Shown here piece by piece: positions 1 to 8,062 of a stretch of DNA of 64,000 nucleotides (position 1 is its first letter; each line of letters begins with the position of its first letter). Below the pieces are notes generated by a model. That model saw only the letters and a list, made by a program, of their open reading frames with translations, did not search any database and had not been told where the DNA came from. Source of the stretch: Streptomyces sp. MST-110588. Lineage in GTDB: Bacteria > Actinomycetota > Actinomycetes > Streptomycetales > Streptomycetaceae. A program made the position numbers and the translations under genes. The stretch spans positions 434,001 through 498,000 of the forward strand of contig NZ_CP074380.1 in the NCBI RefSeq assembly GCF_022695595.1, in the 5' to 3' direction.

Positions 1-669
1 CCCTTCCGGGGCATCCCCCGGGCGTCCGGTGATGCCCTGCGCCACCCGGAAGCGGACCGCGTCCCGCTCCTGTGCGCTGAGGCCGTGCGCGCCGTCCGGC
101 CCCAGGTCCCACTCCCGTTCCAGTCCGTCGGCGCCACTGCCGCAGTCCAGCCAGGCCAGGTGACGGATGTAGGGCCCCAGTGCGAACCGGCGCAGGTACT
201 CCTCCATGAGCTCGCCCTCGGGCAGCCGCAGAGCGGCCGGTTCCACGGCGCCTTCCGGCCGGACCAGCCCGTCACCGAACACGTCGTCGTTGATCTCGCA
301 GTCCGCGGCGATGTTCATCCGCAGCCGTTCCGCCCGGCCGGTCAGCCCGCGCTCGCGCGCGACCCGGTCACTGCGTCCGTGGTGGTCGCGCAGCAGGTGC
401 GAAACCTCGTGCACCCATACGCCGGCCAGTTCCTCCACCGGCGTCCGGTCCACGAACGCCGGTGAGACATAGACCCGCCAGTGCCGGTCGACGGCCATCG
501 TCGGTACCCGCCGCGAGGCGACGGTGTGCAGGGCGAACAGCGCCGTCGCCAAGTAGGGCCGCACCCGGGCCGCGTGCAGGCGGGCAGCGAAGAGCTTGTC
601 GAGGTCCAGTGTTCCCCTCGCGTCCGGCGTCCCCGGCGTCCCCGGCGTGCCTCGTGTTTGCGGGTTCAT
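1..669 (-). CDS. vWA/metallopeptidase-like protein partner of MoxR (partial, C-terminus beyond window edge)
   Basis: The reading frame is open from an ATG at 669 to the first base of the window, so only the first 223 residues are visible. They contain an HEVSH metallopeptidase-type motif at residues 87-91 and the conserved NIAADCEIND block that follows, typical of the putative metallopeptidase domain (DUF2201 type) found N-terminal to a vWA-like domain. The vWA part would lie off the window. The start overlaps the stop of the upstream MoxR gene (ATGA, 666-669), so the two are very probably translationally coupled. In known MoxR/vWA pairs the ATPase remodels a target recognised by the vWA partner; the target here is unknown. 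The N-terminus has a short Gly-Thr-Pro repeat. Family assignment is from the HExxH context and the neighbouring gene. Confidence 0.8.
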   Translation of the reverse strand, partial: MNPQTRGTPGTPGTPDARGTLDLDKLFAARLHAARVRPYLATALFALHTVASRRVPTMAVDRHWRVYVSPAFVDRTPVEELAGVWVHEVSHLLRDHHGRSDRVARERGLTGRAERLRMNIAADCEINDDVFGDGLVRPEGAVEPAALRLPEGELMEEYLRRFALGPYIRHLAWLDCGSGADGLEREWDLGPDGAHGLSAQERDAVRFRVAQGITGRPGDAPEG

Positions 670-1930
670 CGGCCGGCCTTCGCGGTGACCGCGGTCCGGG
701 CCGCCGCCGCGCGGTCGGCCCGGCGCGAGAGGGACACCACTCCGGCGAGCTGCTCGATCGATGCCGGGACGTCCCAGTCCTGCTGACGCAGTGCGGCCAG
801 GGTGGTCGCGGGGACGACCACCAGGTCCGGCGCTCCGGTCCGTACCGCCCGGACCAGGAGCGCCCACGCCGCGTCCCAGCGGGCCTTCTCCGGGCGTTTG
901 CGGACCGCCTCCACCACACCGTCGAGCACGGCCTGCCGCAGGTCCCCCCGCTCGGGCAGGTCGGCACCGGCCGGATCGGCGAGCAGCACCTCGGGGTCCG
1001 GGAGGTCCATCCGGTCCAGGCTCGCCAGCAGCTCCAGCCCGGGACCGTCCCCACGGTTCCTCGGACCAGCAGGGACAGTACGTCGCGGGACGAGCCGGCC
1101 GCGGTCGCGAAAGCGATCAGACGCAGGGTCATCTCCCAGCTCCGGGGCGAGGGCCAGGGGCCGCCCCGCCGGGCTTCGCTGCCGGGCAACCGGTGTACGA
1201 GCCCGGGGCGGGCGGTCAGCAGCCCGCACACCGCACGGCGGGCGAAGCGCACGGCCTGCGGCAGCGTCTCCGGGGCGAGCCGGGGCAGCGTGGCCCGTGG
1301 CCAGGTCCCGCCGAGGCCGCGCACCACCACCTCGTGGTCGTGTGTCCACTGAAGATGGACGAACCGGTTGGCCAGCGGCGGGCTCAGCTCCCAGCCGTCT
1401 GCGGCCGAGCCCCGCGGGTTGGCGGCGGCCACGATCCGTACGCCGGGCGGCAGTTGGAGGGTGCCGATCCGCCGCTCCAGGACGAGGCGGAGCAGGGCGG
1501 CCTGGACGGCCGGCGGCGCGGTGGACAGCTCGTCCAGGAACAGCAGCCCGCGGCCGGTCCGCACCAGGCGCACGGCCCAGTCCGGCGGGGCCATCGGGAC
1601 ACCGTGCACCGCGGGATCGTCCCCGACGACGGGCAGGCCCGAGAAGTCGGACGGCTCGTGCACGCTGGCGATCACCGTGGTCAGCGGGAGGTCCAGGGCC
1701 GCGGCGAGCTGGGTCAGGGCCGCGGTCTTGCCGATCCCCGGCTCGCCCCACAGGAGGACGGGCAGGTCGGCGGCCACGGCCAGGGTCAGGGCCTCCAGTT
1801 GGGTGTCGGCGCGCGGCTCGGTGGTCGCTTCGCGCAGCAGGGTCAGCAGCTCACCGGCGACATCGAGCTGGGAGGCGCCGGACGGATCGCAGGGGGCGTC
1901 GGTGGCAGCGAACGGGGTGTGTGAAGGCAC
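666..1930 (-). pseudogene. MoxR-type AAA+ ATPase, reading frame broken by one base
   Basis: The N-terminal part, from ATG 1930, has a Walker A motif GEPGIGKT (residues 62-69), a Walker B LLFLDE (about 129-134) and a sensor-1-like AAANPRG, all typical of MoxR/RavA-type AAA+ ATPases. Near residue 293 the frame must shift: the C-terminal part (DGPGLELLASLDRMDLPDPE onward) lies in another minus-strand frame and ends at 666. Adding one base to the C4 run at 1049-1052 joins the two halves into a protein of about 421 residues, a normal size. The stop overlaps the start of the vWA partner by ATGA. I think the gene is intact in the organism and that the missing base is a sequence error, but a real frameshift cannot be excluded. 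Confidence 0.8.
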
Positions 1931-2110
1931 GCGTGATCACCTATGGGTTGACGGGAGTTGGTGGTCGGTTGACGGGCGGTTGGCGCCGAGCCGAAGGGTG
2001 TGGGTCCGGGGACGGTGACGGAGGTCGCCGAGCCGGTCGGGCCGGGCCGGTCAGCTCGGACCCGACCGGGCCGGACCGGGCCGGGCCAGATCAGGCCAGG
2101 TCAGGCCGGG

Positions 2111-3613
2111 TCAGCGGGATGTCGCGTGACGCGGGTGTGCGCGGCAGTCAGGAGGACGGCGACGGTCCGGGCGGCCGGGCCGGGGATCAGGGCCGGGCTC
2201 GCCGGATCCGGATTCGGGTCGGGAGCCGGGCCCACCGGGACCGGTTCCGGTCAGACCCGATCGGTAGAGCCCGTACGTGATCCGCCGCCGCGCGGCCGTC
2301 TCCAGAGCGTCCCGCAGCGCGCCGGTGCGCAGCGTCGCCCCCGGGCCCAGCAGGCTCTCGACGACGGCCAGCGCGCCGGCGGTGTCGCCGTGGGCCAGGC
2401 GTTCGCGGACGCCGGTGAGACAGTCCGGACGACGGTGCACCTCGTCGATCACCTGAAGGCAGGGAAGCGGGGTGCCCGACAGGGCGGCCAGCAGCTCCTC
2501 CCGCCGGATCTCGGCCGGATCGTGGTCCAGCGGGACCAGTACGCCGTCGACCAGGCCGATCCGGTGCCGGGCTCCCCGGCACTCCACCAGGCGCGGTCGT
2601 TGCCCCGGCCGCTCCGCGGGCCGGGGCGGACCGGCGGCCGTACGGTCCGGCACCAGGGCCGCGGCGACCAGCGGATGCAGCCGGCCGGCCTCGATCGCAC
2701 CGGCGCGGATCAGCTCCAGGTCGGGTGGCACCCAGGTCGCCGCGTCGGGCAGGACGGGCAGCGCGGAGACACTGCCGCCCGTGGGCGCCGCCGCGATCCG
2801 CGGGACGGGCCCGGCCGCCCCCTCCCTGTCACCGTCCGCGGCCGGGTCCAGGATCAGCCGGTGCCGGGCCCCCAGCCGTACGGTGACGGGACCGGCGGGC
2901 CGCCCTTCGGCGCGGAGCACGATCCCCGCCTCCGCCGCCCACCGGTCGACTGCACAGCGGTATCCGTACGGCACCGCACCCAGCAGCTCCGTGCCCAGCA
3001 GCTCTGTACGAGGCGGCTCCGAGTCCGGTGCGGAAGGGCCGTCGGCGGGCAGCCGATCGGCCCCGGATCTGGTCCGCAGCTCATCGGTTCTGCGCGCGTC
3101 CCACAGGTGGCGGTGCAGATCGAGGCGGAACCGCCGGTGGGGCCGGGGGTGCGGATGCCGGCCGGCACCGGCGTCCGGGCGGGATCCGTCCCACAGTGCG
3201 AGGCTGATCCGCTGGCCGGCGTCCGCCCAGGCGGGCGGGGTCCGGACCACGAGGTGCACCGGACGTGCGCCGTCACGCCCCTGGGGGTCGTACCGCGCCA
3301 GGGCGATGGTCAGGCCGGGGCGCAGCAGCCCGTCGGGAGCGATCCTCGGCAGGTGCCAGCGCAGCAGATCGGGCGCCAAGTGGCGCAGATCGGCCCGGAG
3401 TCGGGCCGCGAACTGTCGGCCGTAGGCATGCGCCACGGAGCGGAGGTGGAGATCGACGTCGATACCTGCGGCGGCGCACGCCCCCGCCCAGTCACCGGCG
3501 TGACGACGGGCGGTCGCAGTCTCGATCATGGACGGCGGCACGGCGAACTCTCGCACGCGCGGCCAGAAGGAAAGGCGGGGATTCCCCTTCGCGTGGTGAG
3601 TGGGCATCAGCAC
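2111..3613 (-). CDS. Conserved actinobacterial protein of unknown function, first gene of a MoxR/vWA unit
   Basis: A 500-residue protein with no catalytic motif I can name. The N-terminal segment (WPRVREFAVPPSMIETATARR, followed by DWAGACAAAGIDVD) is well ordered and looks conserved. The last 50 residues or so are low-complexity Pro/Gly/Arg. The ATG at 3613 is the longest start and 3607 is an alternative; an internal ATG at the MIETAT segment would cut the conserved stretch. It lies 180 bp upstream of the MoxR gene on the same strand, so the three genes probably form an operon. Position and size match the third component seen beside MoxR-vWA pairs in Streptomyces, so I infer an adaptor or substrate role. 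Function is otherwise unknown. Confidence 0.65.
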   Translation of the reverse strand: MLMPTHHAKGNPRLSFWPRVREFAVPPSMIETATARRHAGDWAGACAAAGIDVDLHLRSVAHAYGRQFAARLRADLRHLAPDLLRWHLPRIAPDGLLRPGLTIALARYDPQGRDGARPVHLVVRTPPAWADAGQRISLALWDGSRPDAGAGRHPHPRPHRRFRLDLHRHLWDARRTDELRTRSGADRLPADGPSAPDSEPPRTELLGTELLGAVPYGYRCAVDRWAAEAGIVLRAEGRPAGPVTVRLGARHRLILDPAADGDREGAAGPVPRIAAAPTGGSVSALPVLPDAATWVPPDLELIRAGAIEAGRLHPLVAAALVPDRTAAGPPRPAERPGQRPRLVECRGARHRIGLVDGVLVPLDHDPAEIRREELLAALSGTPLPCLQVIDEVHRRPDCLTGVRERLAHGDTAGALAVVESLLGPGATLRTGALRDALETAARRRITYGLYRSGLTGTGPGGPGSRPESGSGEPGPDPRPGRPDRRRPPDCRAHPRHATSR

Positions 3614-3914
3614 TCACCTTGCGTGGACGGGGCCCCCAATCTGTTGTCAGAAGGAGTCGTCATCGCGGGGATGTTATCGCTCTTGACTTCGATTTCGCCA
3701 GAGGTCCGCCCCTGACCGAACCGGAAGACCACCGTCGATTTCTCGACTCGTCAGCCTCTCGGCTCCTCGGCTCCAACGGTCACAGCCGGCTTCGACGGCC
3801 GGCGCTGCTCGGACCGGCCGGCCGTACGCCCGGACCCACGCACACCCTGACCACTTTGCCGGTCATTTACGATGGACGTTCCTGTTTCCCTATGAAAGGA
3901 GTGAGCGTCCAGCC
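3614..3914. other. Divergent intergenic region between the MoxR unit and the CNNM genes
   Basis: About 300 bp without a convincing gene. It must carry the promoter of the leftward 500-residue gene and that of the rightward CNNM unit. The stretch around 3665-3700 is relatively A/T-rich (gttatcgctcttgacttcg) and is the likeliest promoter zone. Bases 3755-3778 hold short CTCGGCTC repeats. Confidence 0.4.
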
Positions 3915-4004
3915 ATGGGCGAGCCTCCCAGTTGTCGACCGTCCTCCACACAGAGCGCGGACCTTTCGTTCCTGTCCGACCATGGGACGGAGGTGACCCG
4001 ATGA
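3915..4004 (+). CDS. Possible leader peptide overlapping the CNNM start
   Basis: A 29-codon ORF (begins MGEPPSCRPSST, ends EVTR) starts at ATG 3915, 14 bases after a good ribosome-binding sequence AAAGGAG (3895-3901). Its TGA overlaps the ATG of the CNNM gene in an ATGA junction (4001-4004), as expected for translational coupling. CCATGG occurs near its start (about 3914) and again near 3981. Being a palindrome, the two copies could pair and enclose much of the ORF, so a regulatory leader is conceivable. No homology was recognised. It could equally be a chance ORF in a GC-rich leader. Confidence 0.35.
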   Translation: MGEPPSCRPSSTQSADLSFLSDHGTEVTR

Positions 4005-5407
4005 CCGAGCTGCTCCTCCTGGCCCTGGCCCTCCTCCTGACCCTGGCCTGCGGCGTCTTCGTCGCGGCCGAGTTCTCCTTGACGACCGTCGAACGCGGCG
4101 ACCTCGAACGCGCCGTGGAGCGCGGCGAGCGGGGCGCGGACAGCGCCCTGAAGGCCGTACGCGGTCTGACCTTCCAGCTCTCCGGCGCACAGCTCGGCAT
4201 CACCGTGACCAACCTGGTCATCGGCATGCTCTCCAAGCCGTCGATCACGGCCCTGCTGGCCGGTCCGCTGGGTGCCGCCGGGCTGCCGGAGTCCGCCGCC
4301 GACTCGGTGGCGCTGGTCATCGGCACGGCCCTGTCGACCGTCGTCCTGATGGTGGTCGGGGAGCTGATCCCCAAGAACTGGGCGATCTCCGATCCGGCGG
4401 CCGTCTCCCGGCGCGTCGCCTCCTTCCAGCGTGGGTTCAGCGCCTCCTTCAAGCCGTTCATCCGGCACCTGAACAACACCGCGAACCGGCTGGTGCGGCG
4501 GATGCGCCTGGAGCCCGCGGAGGAGCTGGCCTCGGCGCGGGGGCCGCGGGAACTGGTCGCCCTGGCCCGGCACTCCGCCAAGGAGGGTGCGCTGGAGCCG
4601 GACACCGCCGAGCTGTTCGTCCGTACGATCGGCCTGGCCGATCTGACCGCCGAGAACGTCATGACCCCGCGCGTGCAGGTCACCGCCCTGGACGTGCAGT
4701 CCACGGCGGAGGACGTGGCCACCGCGACCCGGACCACCGGCCTGTCCCGCTTCCCGGTCTACCGGGGCACCCTGGACACCGTCGTCGGCACCGCCCACAT
4801 CAAGGACGTCCTGGCGATACCCGCGGCCCAGCGCCCCCGCTTCCCGGTCTCCGAGCTGCTGCGCGAGCCGCTGCTCGTACCGGAGACGCTGCCCGTGGAC
4901 CGGCTGCTGGACCGGCTCTCGGGCAGGCGCACGATGGCCGTGGTCATCGACGAGTACGGCGGCACGGCCGGGGTGGTGACGCTGGAGGACATCGTCGAGG
5001 AGGTCGTCGGCGAGGTCCGCGACGAGCACGACCCGATGGAGACCCCCGACCTGGTGCCGGCGGGCGAGGACGCGCAGGGCCGCCGGCTCTTCGACGCGGA
5101 CGGCGCCATCCGTACGGATCAGCTCGCCCTGATCGGGCTCAAGGTGCCCGAGGGCCCGTACGAGACCCTGGCCGGCCTGATCGCCACCGAACTCGGCCGC
5201 ATCCCGGCGGCCGGGGACAGCCTGGAGGTGGCCGGGTGGCGCGTGGACGTGGTGGACGCGTCCGGCCGCCGCGCGGCGCGGGCACTGCTGCACGCGCCGG
5301 CGGCCGGTCACGACGGCGACCACGACAGCCATGACGGCCCCGGTGGTCACGGCAGCCGTGACCACCGCGACGATCACGACGGCTACCGCGGGGAGGCGGC
5401 CCGATGA
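4001..5407 (+). CDS. CNNM/HlyC-CorC family membrane protein with CBS domains
   Basis: The protein has 468 residues in the full CNNM (CorB/C) order: an N-terminal DUF21 membrane domain (about 1-190, with GELIPKN near 119-125), a CBS pair (about 215-330, starting VMTPRVQV) and a C-terminal transporter-associated domain (about 360-430). Family members act in Mg2+ efflux or homeostasis; the old label is haemolysin. ATG 4001 is chosen because GGAGGTG lies just upstream and the hydrophobic segment starts there; the ATG at 3932 would add a polar tail. An unusual His/Asp/Gly-rich tail (about 434-468) might bind metal (inference). The stop overlaps the next start by ATGA. Confidence 0.9.
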   Translation: MTELLLLALALLLTLACGVFVAAEFSLTTVERGDLERAVERGERGADSALKAVRGLTFQLSGAQLGITVTNLVIGMLSKPSITALLAGPLGAAGLPESAADSVALVIGTALSTVVLMVVGELIPKNWAISDPAAVSRRVASFQRGFSASFKPFIRHLNNTANRLVRRMRLEPAEELASARGPRELVALARHSAKEGALEPDTAELFVRTIGLADLTAENVMTPRVQVTALDVQSTAEDVATATRTTGLSRFPVYRGTLDTVVGTAHIKDVLAIPAAQRPRFPVSELLREPLLVPETLPVDRLLDRLSGRRTMAVVIDEYGGTAGVVTLEDIVEEVVGEVRDEHDPMETPDLVPAGEDAQGRRLFDADGAIRTDQLALIGLKVPEGPYETLAGLIATELGRIPAAGDSLEVAGWRVDVVDASGRRAARALLHAPAAGHDGDHDSHDGPGGHGSRDHRDDHDGYRGEAAR

Positions 5408-6429
5408 CCGCGCTACAGCTCTTCATCGGCCTGCTCACGCTGGTCGTCAACGCCTTCTTCGTGTGTGCCGAGTTCGCGCTGATCTCGGTGCGCCGCAGCC
5501 AGATCGAGCCGTACGCCGAGGACGGCGACCGCCGGGCGCGCAGCGTCCTGTGGGGGCTGCGGCACGTCTCCGCCCTGCTGGCGGCGGCACAACTGGGCAT
5601 CACGCTGTGCACCCTGGTGCTCGGTGTGGTCGCCGAGCCCGCCATCGCCCATCTGCTGGAGCCGGTCTTCCACGCGGTCGGCATGCCGGACGGTCTGATC
5701 CACCCCGTCTCCTTCGTCATCGCGCTGACCGCGGCGACCTATCTGCACATGCTCTTCGGCGAGATGGTGCCGAAGAACGTCGCGCTGGCCGAGCCGGTGC
5801 GCAGCGCACTGCTCCTGGGCCCGCCGCTGGTCGCCGTCGCGCGGGCGCTGCGTCCGGTGATCTTCGCGGTCAACGCGTTCGCCAACGCCCTGCTCAAACT
5901 GTTGCGGGTGGAGGCCAAGGACGAGGTGGCGGCGACGTTCTCGGACGACCAGCTCGCGAAGATGGTGGAGGACTCGCAGGCCGCCGGGCTGCTGGACGAC
6001 CGGGCCAAGGAGCGGCTGCGGGACGTGCTGGAACTGGGCCGGCGCCCGGTCCAGGACGTGGTGCTCCCGGTGGAGAAGGTGGTGGCGGCACGGCTGGGCA
6101 TCACCCCCGACGGGCTGGAGCACCTGGCCGCCGAGTCGGGCTTCTCGCGCTTCCCCGTCGTCGACGGCGCGCGGCGCATCCTGGGCTACCTCCATGTGAA
6201 GGACGCGCTCGGCATCACGCCCCGCGACCTGCCGGTGCCGGTCGCGGCGATGCGGCCGATCGCCCGCGTACGGGCCACGACACCGCTGGACGACGTACTG
6301 ACGGCGATGCGTGCCACGGGTACGCACCTGGCAGCGGTCATCGGTACGGACGGCCGGCTGGCCGGGCTGGTGACCATGGAGGACGTACTGAGGGAGCTGG
6401 TGCTGCAACAGCCGCCGGCGGTCGCCTGA
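5404..6429 (+). CDS. CNNM family membrane protein, short paralogue
   Basis: A second CNNM protein of 341 residues, starting within the stop of the first gene (ATGA, 5404-5407), so the two are probably made together. It has the DUF21 membrane domain (GEMVPKN near residue 120) and a CBS pair ending at LAGLVTMEDVLRELV, but lacks the C-terminal transporter-associated domain of its neighbour. Tandem long and short CNNM genes are common in Streptomyces, and a hetero-oligomer is plausible. Role in divalent cation homeostasis is inferred from family. Confidence 0.88.
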   Translation: MTALQLFIGLLTLVVNAFFVCAEFALISVRRSQIEPYAEDGDRRARSVLWGLRHVSALLAAAQLGITLCTLVLGVVAEPAIAHLLEPVFHAVGMPDGLIHPVSFVIALTAATYLHMLFGEMVPKNVALAEPVRSALLLGPPLVAVARALRPVIFAVNAFANALLKLLRVEAKDEVAATFSDDQLAKMVEDSQAAGLLDDRAKERLRDVLELGRRPVQDVVLPVEKVVAARLGITPDGLEHLAAESGFSRFPVVDGARRILGYLHVKDALGITPRDLPVPVAAMRPIARVRATTPLDDVLTAMRATGTHLAAVIGTDGRLAGLVTMEDVLRELVLQQPPAVA

Positions 6430-6449
6430 CCGGCCCGGCGCGGGGCCGG
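6430..6449 (+). terminator. Hairpin after the CNNM operon
   Basis: Perfect 7-bp arms CCGGCCC (6430-6436) and GGGCCGG (6443-6449) with a 6-base loop begin directly after the stop of the second CNNM gene. There is no T tract, which is usual for Streptomyces terminators. Confidence 0.45.
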
Positions 6450-6489
6450 GGGCGCGTGGAGCCGTCTTGGACCACGCGCCCCCGGACGC

Positions 6490-6655
6490 GTTCGCCGCAC
6501 GGTTCGTCCGTCGTACGGGCCGTTTGCCGGTACGGCCCGTACGCCCGCACGGACCGCCAGCCGGTACGGCTCGTGCGCCCGTACGGCGGGGCAGTCGTAC
6601 GGCTGGGCAGTCGTACGGCTCGGTCCTCGTACCGCTCAGCCGTCGTACGGCAGCA
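6490..6655. repeat. GTACGG-rich intergenic spacer
   Basis: Irregular repetition of GTACGG/CCGTAC motifs between the CNNM operon and the SGNH hydrolase. A similar spacer occurs at about 16140-16300. This looks like the common GTACGG-rich spacer sequence of Streptomyces rather than a defined element. Confidence 0.4.
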
Positions 6656-7406
6656 GGTCCGGGCGCTTGGGCGGCCGGCCGTCGCCGGAGGACCGGCCGG
6701 TGATCCGCCGGCCGATCCACGGCACCAGGTGTTCCCGCGCGAAGCGCACGTCCGAGGTGCGCCGGGCCCGCCACCCCGGCCGTACGAAGGCGGGCAGCGG
6801 CGCGTCCCAGTCGAACTCGGCGTCGTACCCCAGGGCCTGCCAGACCGCCTCGGCGACCCGCCGGTGCCCCTCCGCGTTCAGATGGAGCCGGTCCTGCGCC
6901 CACATCCGGGGATCGGCCAGCGACCGTGAGGCGAAGAGGTCGACGACCAGCGCGCCGTGCCGCTCCGCCAGCTCGTCTATGAACGCGAACAACTGCTCCA
7001 TACGAGGGCGGAAGCGCTCCAGTACCGGCCCCTGCCGCCCGGGGCTGCGCATCAGCACCAACTGCTTGCAGCTCGGCGCCACCCGCCCGGCGGCCTCCTC
7101 CAGCAGCGCGCACACCCGCCCGACGTCGCACTTGGGCCGCAGTACGTCGTTCAGCCCGCCGACCAGTGTGACCAGGTCGGCGCCCATCGCCGCCGCGGGC
7201 TGCGACTGTTCCGCCACGATCTGCCCGATGAGCTTGCCGCGTACGGCGAGATTGGCGTACCGGAATCCCGGCGTACGGGCCGCCAGCCGCGCGGCGAGCA
7301 GATCGGCCCAGCCGCGGTAGGAACCGTCAGGCAGGCCGTCGGACATGCCCTCGGTGAAGCTGTCGCCCATCGCGACGAAACTCGTGTAATCGGCATTGAT
7401 CTCCAT
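6636..7406 (-). CDS. SGNH/GDSL-family hydrolase
   Basis: 256 residues from ATG 7406. Block I GDSFTEG (residues 14-20) carries the nucleophilic Ser, GGLNDVLRP is the block III Gly-Asn region, and DRLHLNAEGH near residue 190 gives the catalytic Asp and His. This is the classical SGNH esterase fold. There is no signal peptide, so it is probably cytoplasmic. Substrate is unknown; relatives are esterases or acyl hydrolases. The frame extends upstream of 7406 without typical sequence, and the GDS motif lies at the usual distance from this ATG. Confidence 0.9.
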   Translation of the reverse strand: MEINADYTSFVAMGDSFTEGMSDGLPDGSYRGWADLLAARLAARTPGFRYANLAVRGKLIGQIVAEQSQPAAAMGADLVTLVGGLNDVLRPKCDVGRVCALLEEAAGRVAPSCKQLVLMRSPGRQGPVLERFRPRMEQLFAFIDELAERHGALVVDLFASRSLADPRMWAQDRLHLNAEGHRRVAEAVWQALGYDAEFDWDAPLPAFVRPGWRARRTSDVRFAREHLVPWIGRRITGRSSGDGRPPKRPDLLPYDG

Positions 7407-7486
7407 GGCGCCGGCGATCCTATCCGGCGCCCGCCTCCGGGCCACGAGCAGCCCGCCCGCCTCACCCCGGGCCCGCCCCGTCTCGC

Positions 7487-7852
7487 TCAGCCGTCCGTGG
7501 CGGCGCGTTCCTCGCTGTGCCGGTTGGCACGGTCGATCTCGGCCATGTGCTCCTCGGCCCACGCCCGGACCATGGCCAGCGGCTCTTCCAGCGACAGGCC
7601 CAGTGGCGTGAGCCGGTAGTACACCCGCGGCGGGACGGCCGGCTCCACCCTGCGCTCGACCAGCCCGTCGCGGGCCAGGGACTGGAGCGTGGCCGACAGC
7701 ATCTTCTGCGAGACCCCGGCCATCCGGCGCCGCAGCTCCGCGAAGCGCACCTCCTCCGGAGACGCCTCCGCCAGCACCTTGACGGCCATCGACGTCCATT
7801 TCGTACCGATCCGGTCGAGCAGACGGCGCGTCGGGCACTGCGGATCGAACAG
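7487..7852 (-). CDS. HxlR-family transcriptional regulator with no ordinary start codon
   Basis: A winged-helix HxlR protein: the N-terminal CPTRRLLDRIGTKWTSMAVK block, the FAELRRRMAGVSQKMLSATLQ recognition region and RVYYRLTPLG are diagnostic. The conserved sequence reaches upstream of the first ATG (7789), yet between the in-frame stop at 7946-7948 and that ATG there is no ATG, GTG or TTG. CTG 7852 would give a typical 121-residue protein beginning FDPQCPTRR and has CAGGGA about 10 bases upstream. A GTG at 7938 lies in a different frame, so an indel in the repetitive CAG/GGG stretch is also possible. Divergent from the alpha/beta hydrolase gene, which it probably regulates. Confidence 0.75.
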   Translation of the reverse strand: MFDPQCPTRRLLDRIGTKWTSMAVKVLAEASPEEVRFAELRRRMAGVSQKMLSATLQSLARDGLVERRVEPAVPPRVYYRLTPLGLSLEEPLAMVRAWAEEHMAEIDRANRHSEERAATDG

Positions 7853-7988
7853 GTCCCCGCGCGGTCCCTGCTGTCTCTGCTTCCCCTGCGTCCCCTGCTG
7901 TCCCTCGGGCGCCCGGCCCGCCGGAGGGGTGCGGTCACCTGGAGCTCACCACCTGTCGTGAAAGTGCCTTCTTGGCAGCCCCACCCTA

Positions 7989-8021
7989 GTTACCTAGCGT
8001 TCCGTTGTCACCATCAGTAAC
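7989..8021. promoter_or_regulatory. Candidate HxlR operator region
   Basis: An interrupted inverted repeat GTTAC (7989-7993) and GTAAC (8017-8021) lies in the A/T-richer part of the divergent promoter region between the HxlR regulator and the hydrolase. HxlR sites are commonly GTAC/GTTAC-type dyads. The spacing (23 bases) is long, so this is tentative. Confidence 0.3.
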
Positions 8022-8062
8022 CATCCTGCCGCCCCTTCTCCCCTTCCCCTCCCGGAGGCCCC

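Noticed and set aside
3892..3996. Alternative short ORF from ATG 3892 in the CNNM leader
   Set aside because: No ribosome-binding site and its stop falls in the CNNM ribosome-binding region; the ORF from 3915 is better placed.
6490..6655. CRISPR-like or attachment-site repeat
   Set aside because: The GTACGG motifs are irregularly spaced and lack conserved spacers; they match the general GTACGG-rich spacer style elsewhere in the window.
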